From positions 186,001-250,000 of the forward strand of contig SAJS01000001.1 of assembly GCA_004017535.1 (NCBI GenBank): a stretch of 64,000 bases of DNA, given 5' to 3'. The DNA is from Mesorhizobium sp. (GTDB lineage Bacteria; Pseudomonadota; Alphaproteobacteria; Rhizobiales; Rhizobiaceae). Below are positions 24,435 to 32,451 of this stretch, in pieces. Numbering within the stretch: the stretch's first letter is position 1; every line of letters starts with the position of its first letter. The notes below the pieces were generated by a model. The model had not been told where the DNA came from. It did not search any database and was given only the letters and a program-made list of their open reading frames with translations. The translations under genes were made by a program, and so were the position numbers.

Positions 24435-26369
24435 TTATGCTGCTTTACGGCCGCGCGCGGCAAGCCACGCCTCGGTCAACTGTTCGAAGCGGGACGCCAT
24501 GTCGGCGATGGCCTCGTCATCCGACATCTTGCCGGCCAGCCATTGTTCGGCGGCGTTGATGAAGATGGTGCGACCGACGGCAAAGCCCTTGACGATTGGC
24601 GCGTTGGCAGTGGCGGCAAACGCCGCGACCAGCTCGTCCTGCGGCGCTTCGAGCCCCAGCAGCACGACGCCGCGGCACCATGGATCGTTCTTGACGATCA
24701 CCTGTTCGATCTTTGCCCAGGCGCCTGCCGAAGCCTGCGGCTCGAGCTTCCACCAGTCCGGCTTGATGCCCAGCGCATAGAGTTCCTCCAGCGCGCGCGG
24801 AATGGTGGTGTCGTCGAGCTTGCCGTGCTTGCCGGCGATGATCTCGACCAGTAGCTCCCGGCCGACCTTCCGCGCGGCTTCGAACAAAGCGCGCAGCTTC
24901 TGCTGCTGCTCGCTCTTCAGCGCTTCCGTGTCGTCCGGGTGGTAGAAGCACAGGCATTTGATGCAGTGGTCGACCGGCCATTCGGTGAGCTGCGAGCCGA
25001 TATCCTGCGAGAACTCGAAGCGCAGCGGCCGCGATCCAGGCAGTTCGACCGGGCGGCCGAGCCAGGCGAAAGGATGGCGCGCGAACTCGAACATGGCGTC
25101 GCGGCCATATTTCTCGTCGATCAGCATGCCGTAGCCATCGCGGCCGGCGGCGACCTTTGCCGCCGCCTTGACGGTCAGCACCTTGAAATCTGGAATGCGC
25201 GAAACGTCGGCGCCGACTCTCGCCGCGACATCTTCCAACTGGACGCGATGGTCGCAGGCAAGAGCCATCAGCGATGGGATGTCGCGCCGGCGCGTCGTCG
25301 CCCAGTGGATGTGGTTGATCGCCTCGTCCTTGCGCAGCGCCAGATGCTTGCTGCCGTTCTTCAGGAAGAACTGCAGCTCCTCGAAGGTCGGATATTCCGG
25401 CGCGCAAAGCAGGCGCGACACGGCAAAGGCGCCGCAGGCATTGGCCCAGGTCGCGGCGGTGGCAAAGCTTTCGCCACCGAGCCAGCCGCGCAGGAAGCCC
25501 GACATGAAAGCGTCGCCGGCGCCGAGCACATTGTAGATCTCGATCGGGAAACCCTTGCCGACGATGCCATCCTCGAGATCGTCGCTGATCGGCCCGTCAT
25601 AGACGATGCAGCCCTTGGCGCCGCGCTTCAGCACGATGGTGGCCGCGGACAGCGCGCGGATCGTCTTCAGCGCGCTCAGGCAATCGTCGGCTCCGGAAGC
25701 GATCATGATCTCTTCCTCGGTGCCGACGATGAGATCGCAGTCCGGCAGCACAGTCTTCAGCTGCGCCGAGACGCGGTCGGATTTGACATAGCGCTCGAAA
25801 CCCTCGGCATGGCCGGCAAGGCCCCAGAGGTTCGGGCGATAGTCGATGTCGAAGACAACCTTGCCGCCTCGGGCCTTCATCAGCCGGATCGCCTTGCGCT
25901 GCGCGGCATCCGAGTTGGGCCGGGAGAAATGCGTGCCGGTGACGACCACTGAGCGCGCCGAGGCGACAAAGGCCTCGTCAATATCCTCTTCGGCCAGCGC
26001 CATGTCGGCGCAGTCGGAGCGGTAGAAGATCATCGGCGAGACGCCTTCGCTCTCGACCGAGAGCAGCACCAGCGCCGTCAGCCGATTCTTGTCGGTCTTC
26101 AGGCCGTCAACGGAGACGCCTTCGCGCCGAAGTTGCTCGCGGATGAAGCGGCCCATCTGCTCGTCGCCAACGCGCGTCAGCAGCGCCGAGCGCAACCCGA
26201 GCCTTGCCGTGCCGACGGAAATATTGGCCGGACAGCCGCCGACCGACTTGGCGAAAGAGGTGATGTCCTCCAGCCGCGAGCCGATCTGCTGGCCGTAGAG
26301 ATCGACCGAGGCGCGGCCGATGGTGATGACGTCGAGCGGCGGGTATTTCCCTTCCACGGCTTCGCCCAT
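24435..26369 (-). CDS. iolC: 5-dehydro-2-deoxygluconokinase fused to a DUF2090 domain
   Basis: A 644-residue fusion. Residues about 12-335 are a PfkB-family kinase phosphorylating 5-keto-2-deoxygluconate: IGRASVDLYGQQIG, GGCPANISVGTARLG, and NVLGAGDAFMSGFLRG with the catalytic Asp. Residues about 350-640 are DUF2090, a TIM-barrel aldolase-like domain (LMALACDHRVQLED, DEKYGRDAMF, KCLCFYHPDD, KPDWWKLEP). The fusion is common in proteobacteria. Neither a separate aldolase iolJ nor iolA is in the window. GGGAGG lies before the start, and candidate IolR sites lie about 75-125 bp upstream. Confidence 0.95.
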   Translation of the reverse strand: MGEAVEGKYPPLDVITIGRASVDLYGQQIGSRLEDITSFAKSVGGCPANISVGTARLGLRSALLTRVGDEQMGRFIREQLRREGVSVDGLKTDKNRLTALVLLSVESEGVSPMIFYRSDCADMALAEEDIDEAFVASARSVVVTGTHFSRPNSDAAQRKAIRLMKARGGKVVFDIDYRPNLWGLAGHAEGFERYVKSDRVSAQLKTVLPDCDLIVGTEEEIMIASGADDCLSALKTIRALSAATIVLKRGAKGCIVYDGPISDDLEDGIVGKGFPIEIYNVLGAGDAFMSGFLRGWLGGESFATAATWANACGAFAVSRLLCAPEYPTFEELQFFLKNGSKHLALRKDEAINHIHWATTRRRDIPSLMALACDHRVQLEDVAARVGADVSRIPDFKVLTVKAAAKVAAGRDGYGMLIDEKYGRDAMFEFARHPFAWLGRPVELPGSRPLRFEFSQDIGSQLTEWPVDHCIKCLCFYHPDDTEALKSEQQQKLRALFEAARKVGRELLVEIIAGKHGKLDDTTIPRALEELYALGIKPDWWKLEPQASAGAWAKIEQVIVKNDPWCRGVVLLGLEAPQDELVAAFAATANAPIVKGFAVGRTIFINAAEQWLAGKMSDDEAIADMASRFEQLTEAWLAARGRKAA

Positions 26370-26443
26370 TCGAACCTCCCATCGGCCTTGTTGTGCAGAG
26401 CAGCGTCGTTTTGGACAGCGCGCGCCAGCGCCGGCGTGGTGTC

Positions 26444-26495
26444 GTCAATATGAAATATTAATTCCAATCCGTAGTCAATATGGAATGAGCGTTCC
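26444..26495. promoter_or_regulatory. Candidate IolR operator region upstream of iolC
   Basis: A perfect GGAA-TGAGCG-TTCC (26482-26495) matches the GGAA-N6-TTCC consensus I recall for the Sinorhizobium RpiR-type IolR. A near copy, GAAA-TATTAA-TTCC, is at 26452-26465. The longer string GTCAATATG(A/G)AAT is repeated at 26444 and 26474, exactly 30 bp apart, so two dimers could bind on one DNA face. It lies between iolR and iolC. Confidence 0.6.
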
Positions 26496-26523
26496 CGCGC
26501 CGAAAAGCGCTCGCTCGCAAGGC

Positions 26524-27390
26524 TCAACCCTTGCGCCGCCGACCGGCTTCGCGGCGCTTTTCGCCCACGGCAACGGTCAGTGCCATCGCCAGCGCCATGG
26601 TCGCCGAGATCGAGCGGAAGCCGCCGAAATCGGCCTCAGCGACCTCGAACCAGACCTTGGCGAACTGCGCCAGCGGCGAGAAGGACGAGTCGGTGATGGC
26701 CACGATCGGCACGCCCTGTTCCGCGATCGCGCGCGTCTCCTCGATGGTCGCGGGCGCGTAGGGCGAGAAGCTGATGGCGATGACGGCGTCGCGCGGCGTG
26801 GCGAAGCCGATCATCTCGGCGTTCAGTCCGGCGGCCGATTCCACCAGCTGGTTGCGGATCTTGAGCTTGCCCAACGCGTAGGCGATGTAGGAGGCGACCG
26901 GATAGGAGCGGCGCTTGGCCAGCACATAGATGGTCTCGGCTTTCGCCAGGAGCGCGATCGCCTCCTCGAAATGCGCATCGTTGAGCGAACGCGAAATGTC
27001 GCTGAGCGAGGTGCTGGCGGCGGCGACGAAGCCGTCGAAGATCGCCCGGTGGCCGGCGCCTTCCTCGGCCTTGGCGCGCAGCGCCGCCAGCCTTTCGTCA
27101 TAGGAGGAATTGCGCTCGCGCAGGCGCTCGCGAAAAACCTGCTGCAGGCTGGTGAAGCCGTCGAAGCCGAGCTGCTGGGCAAAACGGATCAGCGTCGAAG
27201 GCTGCACGCCGGCCGAGGCGGCGATGCTCGCCGCCGTGCCGAAGGCGATGTCGTCGGGATTGTCGAGCGCGTAGGCGGCGATCTGCGCGATGCGCTTGGG
27301 CAGGCTGGCGCGCCTGTCCAGGATCGTCGCGCGCAGCGTTTCGAAATCGCGAGGCACCCGTTCGTCCATCGTCGCTCCGTCCGCGCCCAT
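26524..27390 (-). CDS. iolR: MurR/RpiR family transcriptional regulator (IolR type)
   Basis: A 288-residue regulator: an N-terminal helix-turn-helix_6 domain (about residues 20-95, RIAQIAAYALDNPDDIAFGTAAS broken as RIAQIAAYALDN / PDDIAFGTAAS, then GVQPSTLIRFAQQLGFDGF) and a C-terminal SIS phosphosugar-binding domain (SLSDISRSLND, IYVLAKRRSYPVASYIAYAL, VIAISFSPYAPATIEETRAIA broken at AISFSPYAP). The ATG at 27390 is chosen because AGGAGAGGG lies eight bases before it. It heads the iolCDEB genes, so it is probably their repressor, relieved by a phosphorylated inositol intermediate. Confidence 0.9.
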   Translation of the reverse strand: MGADGATMDERVPRDFETLRATILDRRASLPKRIAQIAAYALDNPDDIAFGTAASIAASAGVQPSTLIRFAQQLGFDGFTSLQQVFRERLRERNSSYDERLAALRAKAEEGAGHRAIFDGFVAAASTSLSDISRSLNDAHFEEAIALLAKAETIYVLAKRRSYPVASYIAYALGKLKIRNQLVESAAGLNAEMIGFATPRDAVIAISFSPYAPATIEETRAIAEQGVPIVAITDSSFSPLAQFAKVWFEVAEADFGGFRSISATMALAMALTVAVGEKRREAGRRRKG

Positions 27391-27459
27391 AAGCTTTTCC
27401 CTCTCCTGCCCCATCATAGCGAGTTAGCGCAAGAACACCATAAAAAATGATTTGTATGT

Positions 27460-27480
27460 TCCATTCTTTCCCAAAATGGA
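27460..27480. promoter_or_regulatory. Inverted repeat between iolR and a divergent dehydrogenase
   Basis: TCCATT (27460-27465) and AATGGA (27475-27480) form a perfect six-base inverted repeat in an A+T-rich patch, 46 bp before the dehydrogenase start and 70 bp from the iolR start. It may be a second site for the RpiR-type regulator. Confidence 0.4.
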
Positions 27481-27526
27481 CTAATTCATCCACATCAATT
27501 CTTTCCTTATCCTGGAGACAATCGAC

Positions 27527-28636
27527 ATGGTCGGAGTGGGCCTCATCGGCACGGGCTTCATGGGCAAGTGCCACGCCATTGCCTGGAGCGCGGTGGGCAC
27601 GGTCTTTCCCGATGTCGACAAGCCGAGACTGGTGCATCTGGGCGAGGTGAATGACGAGCTGGCCAGGAGCAAGGCCGGCGAGTTCGGCTTCGCCAAGGGT
27701 TCCGGCGACTGGCGCGCCGTGGTCAACGATCCGGAGGTCGACGTGGTCTCGCTGACCACGCCGAACCAGTTCCATCCCGAGATGGCGATCGCCATCCTCG
27801 AAGCCGGCAAGCATCTGTGGTGCGAGAAGCCGATGGCGCCGAGTTTCACCGAGGCCGAGACCATGGCGGCCGCGGCCAGGAGATCCGGCAAGGTCGCCGG
27901 GCTCGGCTACAACTACATCCAGAACCCCGCCATCCGCCACATCGGCGCGCTGCTCGAGGAAAAGATCATTGGCGACGTCAACCTTGTGCGTATCGAGATG
28001 GACGAGGACTTCATGGCCGACCCGGAAGCGCTGTTCTTCTGGAAGCATGAGGCGTCGTCCGGTTACGGCGCGCTCGACGATTTCGCCGTCCATCCGCTGT
28101 CGCTGATCAAGGTGCTGTTCGGCCGCGTTTCGCGCGTCATGTGCGACATGGCCAAACCTTACGCCGACCGAAAGACCGCTTCGGGCGCCCGCCGCGCGGT
28201 CGAGACCTATGACATCGCCAGCGTCTTGCTGCATCTCGAAAACGGCGTAGCCGGCACGCTCCTGGTCAACCGCTCGGCCTGGGGCCGCAAGGGCCGCATC
28301 GCCATCCAGATATTCGGCTCGAAAGGCTCGATCCTCTACGACCAGGAGCGGATGAACGAGTTCCAGCTCTACCTCACCGCCGACCGGCCGACCGAGCAGG
28401 GCTACCGCACCATCCTGGTGGCGCCGCACCACAAGCCCTACGATTCCTTCCTGCCCGCGCCCGGCCACGGCCTCGGCTTCAATGACCTCAAGATGATCGA
28501 ATGCCGCGAGCTTCTGATGCGCATCGCCGGTAAGCCTGCCCGCATCATCGACTTCGACGAGGGGCTGGAGATCGAGCGCACCGTGCATGCCATGGCGCGC
28601 TCCTTCCAGGAGCAGCGCTGGGTCGATGTGAGGTGA
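27527..28636 (+). CDS. Gfo/Idh/MocA family oxidoreductase
   Basis: A 369-residue NAD(P)-dependent dehydrogenase: Rossmann motif GLIGTGFMGKCHAIAW, the catalytic-lysine block CEKPMAPSFTEAE, and YGALDDFAVHPLSLIK as the active-site His/Asp segment. It is longer than IolG (330 residues) and lacks the MTIHDFDMAR block, so it is a different subfamily. It is divergent from iolR and converges on the second inositol-like operon, so a cyclitol, deoxy-inositol or rhizopine-like substrate is plausible but not shown. Confidence 0.88.
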   Translation: MVGVGLIGTGFMGKCHAIAWSAVGTVFPDVDKPRLVHLGEVNDELARSKAGEFGFAKGSGDWRAVVNDPEVDVVSLTTPNQFHPEMAIAILEAGKHLWCEKPMAPSFTEAETMAAAARRSGKVAGLGYNYIQNPAIRHIGALLEEKIIGDVNLVRIEMDEDFMADPEALFFWKHEASSGYGALDDFAVHPLSLIKVLFGRVSRVMCDMAKPYADRKTASGARRAVETYDIASVLLHLENGVAGTLLVNRSAWGRKGRIAIQIFGSKGSILYDQERMNEFQLYLTADRPTEQGYRTILVAPHHKPYDSFLPAPGHGLGFNDLKMIECRELLMRIAGKPARIIDFDEGLEIERTVHAMARSFQEQRWVDVR

Positions 28637-28704
28637 TCGAGCCGAGCGCCGGGACTGGTTTGGCGGCCCATGGCGACCGGCCAATGCAATAATGGATCTG
28701 AGCA

Positions 28705-29643
28705 TCAGGCCAGGTTAATGGCGACGTTGCGCAGCAGGGCCACGGATTTGCGCATGCCTTCCATCGGCGACAGCATCATGTCCTCGTGCTCGATCGACAG
28801 CACGTCGTCGTAGCCGGCCTGCTTCAGCGCCGTGCAGAACTGCCGCCACCAGGTCTCGCCGTGGCCGTAGCCCAGCGTGATGTAGTTCCAGGCCCTTTCG
28901 GCGAAAAGCGTTGGCGGTCGCGCATCGAGCACCCCGTCGATGCCGACCGGCACCGGCTCGACGCGCGTATCCTTGGCGTGGACATAGTAGATCGCCGAGC
29001 CAAGCTTGCGCACGGCGGCGATGGGATCGGCGCCCATCCACATCGGATGGCTCGGATCGTAGTTCGCGCCGACCGTTTCGCCGACAGCATCGCGCAGCCG
29101 GAACAGCGTCTGGACGTTGTAGACGGCCTGATGACCGTGCAGTTCCAGGCAAAGCTTCCTGATGCCCAGATTGTTCGCAAATCCGACGAGATCGCGCCAA
29201 TAAGGGATGATGCAGTCGTCCCACTGGTAGCGCTGGATGTCGGCGCATTCGGGCGGCCAGTCGGTGATGATCCAGTTGGGGTTGGCGTCGCCCGGCCCGC
29301 CGGGCAGCCCCGACATCATCACCACGCGGTCGATGCCCATCAGGCTAGCAAGCCGGATCGTGTCCTCGGTCACCTGGCGGTGCTGCTTGCCCTGCGGCCC
29401 CGGATGCAGCGGGTTGCCCGAGCAGTTGAGCGCCGCGATCGTCAGCCCGTGGTCGCGGACCTTGGCGACGAATTCGGCGCGGGTCGCAGGACTTTCCAGC
29501 ATGGCCGCCAGGTCGATATGCGGCGCCGACGACCAGTTGCCGCAGGCGAATTCCAGCGTCTCGAGCCCCAATTCGGCCGAGGCGCGCAGCATCTCGTCGA
29601 ACGACAGGTTGCCCAGGCTGTCGGTGATCATGCCAATCTTCAT
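28705..29643 (-). CDS. Sugar phosphate isomerase/epimerase family TIM-barrel protein
   Basis: A 312-residue AP-endonuclease-2-like TIM barrel. Metal-ligand positions typical of IolE/IolI/tagatose epimerases are visible: Glu in LCLELHGHQAVYN, Asp and His in GANYDPSHPMWMG, His in YYVHAKDTRV, and Glu in LSIEHED. It is the last gene of the minus-strand operon, after the IolG-like dehydrogenase, so an inosose isomerase (IolI-like) or dehydratase step on the dehydrogenase product is the likely role. Confidence 0.87.
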   Translation of the reverse strand: MKIGMITDSLGNLSFDEMLRASAELGLETLEFACGNWSSAPHIDLAAMLESPATRAEFVAKVRDHGLTIAALNCSGNPLHPGPQGKQHRQVTEDTIRLASLMGIDRVVMMSGLPGGPGDANPNWIITDWPPECADIQRYQWDDCIIPYWRDLVGFANNLGIRKLCLELHGHQAVYNVQTLFRLRDAVGETVGANYDPSHPMWMGADPIAAVRKLGSAIYYVHAKDTRVEPVPVGIDGVLDARPPTLFAERAWNYITLGYGHGETWWRQFCTALKQAGYDDVLSIEHEDMMLSPMEGMRKSVALLRNVAINLA

Positions 29644-29677
29644 GTCGGTGACTCCCGCTTGCCTTCAGACCATCCGC

Positions 29678-30670
29678 TCAGAGCTTTACCGGTTCGAACC
29701 TGCCGGACCGCGCCGACGCAAGCGCCGCCTCGCAGAGGATCATGGCCTTGCGACCGTCGTTGGCCGTGACCGCCGGGCTGCTGCCGGTTTCGACGCAGGT
29801 GATGAAGTGATCGATCTCGGCGGCGTAGGATTCCGCATAGCGTTCGACGAAGAAGTAATAGGGCTTGTCGCGCGATATACCCTTGCCGCCGTACATCTCC
29901 ACAGAGGTCGGCAAGCGGTTGCCGGCCTGCAGCATGCCGTCGGCGCCGTGCACCTCGATGCGCTGGTCATAGCCGTAGGCCGCCCTGACGCTGTTGTTGA
30001 TGTGGCACTGCCGGCCTGACGCCGTGCGCAGGATGAACATCGCGGTGTCGTAGTCGCCGAGCTTCCTGTATTGCGGCGCCACCAGCGAGGAGCCGGTCGC
30101 GAACAGCTCGACCGGTTCCTCGCCGAGCATGTTCCGCGCCATGTCGAAATCGTGGATGGTCATCTCGCGAAAGACGCCCCCGCCTCCGGCCAGCGCTTCC
30201 TCGGTTTCGGGTTCGGGGTCGCGGCTGGTAATGATGACCTGCTCGACGGCGCCGATCTCGCCGCCGTCGAGGCGCTCCTTCAGCGAGCGGAAGCTCGGAT
30301 CGAAGCGACGGTTGAAACCGATCTGGAACGGCACGCCGGCCTCTGCGACCGCCGCCAGGCACTCGTCGGTGCGCTTGAGGTCGAGATCGATCGGCTTCTC
30401 GCAGAAGATCGCCTTGCCCTTTGCCGCCGCTGCCATGGCGAGGTCGGCGTGGGTGCGCGTGGCGGATGCGATGAATACCATCTTCACCGCCGGATCGTTC
30501 ATCACGGTCTCTGTGTCGGCGATCTCGGCGCCGGTCGCGGCCGCGACCTTGGCGGCGGCTTCGCGGTTGGGATCGACGATATAGCGCAGCCGCACCTTCG
30601 GGTGACGCGCGAGATTGCCGGCATGCACCCTTCCGATCAGTCCCACCCCGAACAGACAAACATCCATCAT
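29678..30670 (-). CDS. Inositol 2-dehydrogenase-like oxidoreductase (second IolG)
   Basis: A 330-residue Gfo/Idh/MocA dehydrogenase with the same block order as IolG at 2460: FGVGLIGRVHAGN, CEKPIDLDLKR, IGFNRRFDPSF, MTIHDFDMARNMLGEEP and YGYDQRIEVHG. It therefore probably oxidises an inositol isomer or a close cyclitol. AGGAAAG lies nine bases before the ATG at 30670; a TTG at 30679 is possible. It sits between the MalG-type permease and the TIM-barrel gene in one operon. Confidence 0.88.
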   Translation of the reverse strand: MMDVCLFGVGLIGRVHAGNLARHPKVRLRYIVDPNREAAAKVAAATGAEIADTETVMNDPAVKMVFIASATRTHADLAMAAAAKGKAIFCEKPIDLDLKRTDECLAAVAEAGVPFQIGFNRRFDPSFRSLKERLDGGEIGAVEQVIITSRDPEPETEEALAGGGGVFREMTIHDFDMARNMLGEEPVELFATGSSLVAPQYRKLGDYDTAMFILRTASGRQCHINNSVRAAYGYDQRIEVHGADGMLQAGNRLPTSVEMYGGKGISRDKPYYFFVERYAESYAAEIDHFITCVETGSSPAVTANDGRKAMILCEAALASARSGRFEPVKL

Positions 30671-30730
30671 TGCGTTCAACTTTCCTGTGCGGCCGTCCGC
30701 GACGGCGAGTTCAACATGCCCGGCCGGCGG

Positions 30731-31549
30731 TCACTTCACGGCGCCCATGGTCAGGCCGCGAACCAGGTGCCGCTGCACCAGCAGCGCGAAGAAGACGATC
30801 GGCAGCGCTCCGATGACCCCGGCTGCGGCCATCGAGGCCCAGTCGGTATCGATGCGCCCGATGAGCGTGGCGGTGCCGCGCGGCATGGTCATCGCTCGCG
30901 GGGTCGCGGTCAGCGCCAGCGCGAAAAGGAATTCGTTGAAGGTGACCAGCACGGCGAAGATGGCGGTAGCTGCCAACCCAGGTGCTGCCAGCGGCAGCGT
31001 GATGCGGCGGAAGGCGCCAAAGCGTGAATCGCCATCCACCATGGCCGCCTCCTCGAGGTCGACCGGGATCTCGCGGAAGAAGCTCTCCATCATCCAGACG
31101 CAGAAGGTGACGTTGAAGGCGGTGTAGGTGGCGATCAGGCCGAGCCAGCTGTCGAGCAGTCCGAGGCTGAGCATCAGGAGATAGACGGGGATCAGGATAA
31201 CGACCGGCGGGATGATGCGCAGCGTAAGCAGGAAAAGGCCGACCTTGCGCTCCGCGGCGAAGGGCAGACGAAACCTGGCGATCGCGTAGGCGCCCATCGC
31301 GCCGAAGACCAGCGCTATCGCGACCGAGAAGAATGTGACCACCAGCGAGTTCGTCAGGTAGGAGCCGAACTGCTTTTCGGTGAACAGCCTGACGTAATTG
31401 TCGAGCGTCGGCACATGCGGATAGAGCGTGCCTTCCTGGGTGATCTCGCGATTGGACTTGAGCGAGGTGGAGACCAGCCAGTAGATCGGCAGCAGCACGA
31501 TTGCCAGCACGAAGATGGTGGTAAGGATGCGCGCCAGACGGGTGCTCAT
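30731..31549 (-). CDS. Carbohydrate ABC transporter permease (MalG-like)
   Basis: A 272-residue inner-membrane permease of the CUT1 group. Six hydrophobic helices are apparent, and the EAA loop reads EEAAMVDGDSRFGAFRRITL, then PLAAPG. Its start overlaps the stop of the MalF-type gene by four bases. It forms the channel with that protein and is energised by the ATPase at 33761-34858. Confidence 0.9.
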   Translation of the reverse strand: MSTRLARILTTIFVLAIVLLPIYWLVSTSLKSNREITQEGTLYPHVPTLDNYVRLFTEKQFGSYLTNSLVVTFFSVAIALVFGAMGAYAIARFRLPFAAERKVGLFLLTLRIIPPVVILIPVYLLMLSLGLLDSWLGLIATYTAFNVTFCVWMMESFFREIPVDLEEAAMVDGDSRFGAFRRITLPLAAPGLAATAIFAVLVTFNEFLFALALTATPRAMTMPRGTATLIGRIDTDWASMAAAGVIGALPIVFFALLVQRHLVRGLTMGAVK

Positions 31550-32451
31550 GACGCGTCGATCCTGCGCAGGAGCCTGATGGCGCTGAAGGCGAGGGCGAGC
31601 ACGACGAGGCCGATCGTCACGAACAGCGCCGCCGCGTATCCGGTCTGCTGGAACTTGAACGCGGTGTCATAGCCATAGATCGAGATCAGCCTCGTCGCTT
31701 CGCCCGGCCCGCCTCGGGTCAAGACGAAGACCTGGTCGAAGGTGCCGAAGGCGTCGATGGTGCGCAGCACGATGGCGATCGCCAGCACCGGCCGCATCAT
31801 CGGGAAGGTGAGATCGGCAAAGACTCGCCAGGACCCTGCACCGTCGACGCGCGCCGCCTCGAACGGCTCGTGCGGCAGCGACTGCAGGCCGGCCAGCAGG
31901 ATCAGGAACATCAGCGGCGTCCACTCCCACACGTCGAGCACGACAAGGCCGATGAAGGCGTTGAGCGGGTTGCCGAGGATCTGGACGCCGCCGCCGCCCA
32001 TGGCCTCCGAGAGCGCCGTCAGCATGCCGGCATCGCTGGCGTAGATCAGTCGGAACAGAATGGCGACGACGACGGGCGTGATCACCATGGGAATGATCAG
32101 CACCGTCCTCAGCAGCCTTATGCCGCGGAATTCGTGCAGGCAGAACAAGGCCAGCGCGAAACCCAGCACCGCCTCGATCGACACCGAAAGCGCGACGAAC
32201 TTGACCGTGACCCACAGCGAATTCAGGAACTGCGCGTCGCTCCAAAGCTGCACATAGTTATGGAAGCCGACATCTGCGACCGGCGAGCCATAGCGGTAAG
32301 CCCTGGTGCTGGCGCGCAGCCCATCCCAGAGCGGATAGACCAGCACGCCGAGCACGACCATCAGACCCGGCGCCAGCATGAGATAGGGGAGGGCGAGGTC
32401 GAGCCCCGCCCCCTGCAGGCGATATTTGCGTGCCTGCATGCCGGTTTGCAT
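31546..32451 (-). CDS. Carbohydrate ABC transporter permease (MalF-like)
   Basis: A 301-residue CUT1 permease with the EAA motif EAARVDGAGSWRVFADLTFP, then MMRPVL. The open frame runs about 97 codons further upstream, but that extension is Arg/Ala-rich and lies antisense-frame over the binding-protein gene, so it is not real. The ATG at 32451 shares one base with the binding-protein stop (TGATG); an ATG at 32439 is an alternative. The order binding protein, MalF, MalG is the usual CUT1 order. Confidence 0.9.
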   Translation of the reverse strand: MQTGMQARKYRLQGAGLDLALPYLMLAPGLMVVLGVLVYPLWDGLRASTRAYRYGSPVADVGFHNYVQLWSDAQFLNSLWVTVKFVALSVSIEAVLGFALALFCLHEFRGIRLLRTVLIIPMVITPVVVAILFRLIYASDAGMLTALSEAMGGGGVQILGNPLNAFIGLVVLDVWEWTPLMFLILLAGLQSLPHEPFEAARVDGAGSWRVFADLTFPMMRPVLAIAIVLRTIDAFGTFDQVFVLTRGGPGEATRLISIYGYDTAFKFQQTGYAAALFVTIGLVVLALAFSAIRLLRRIDAS

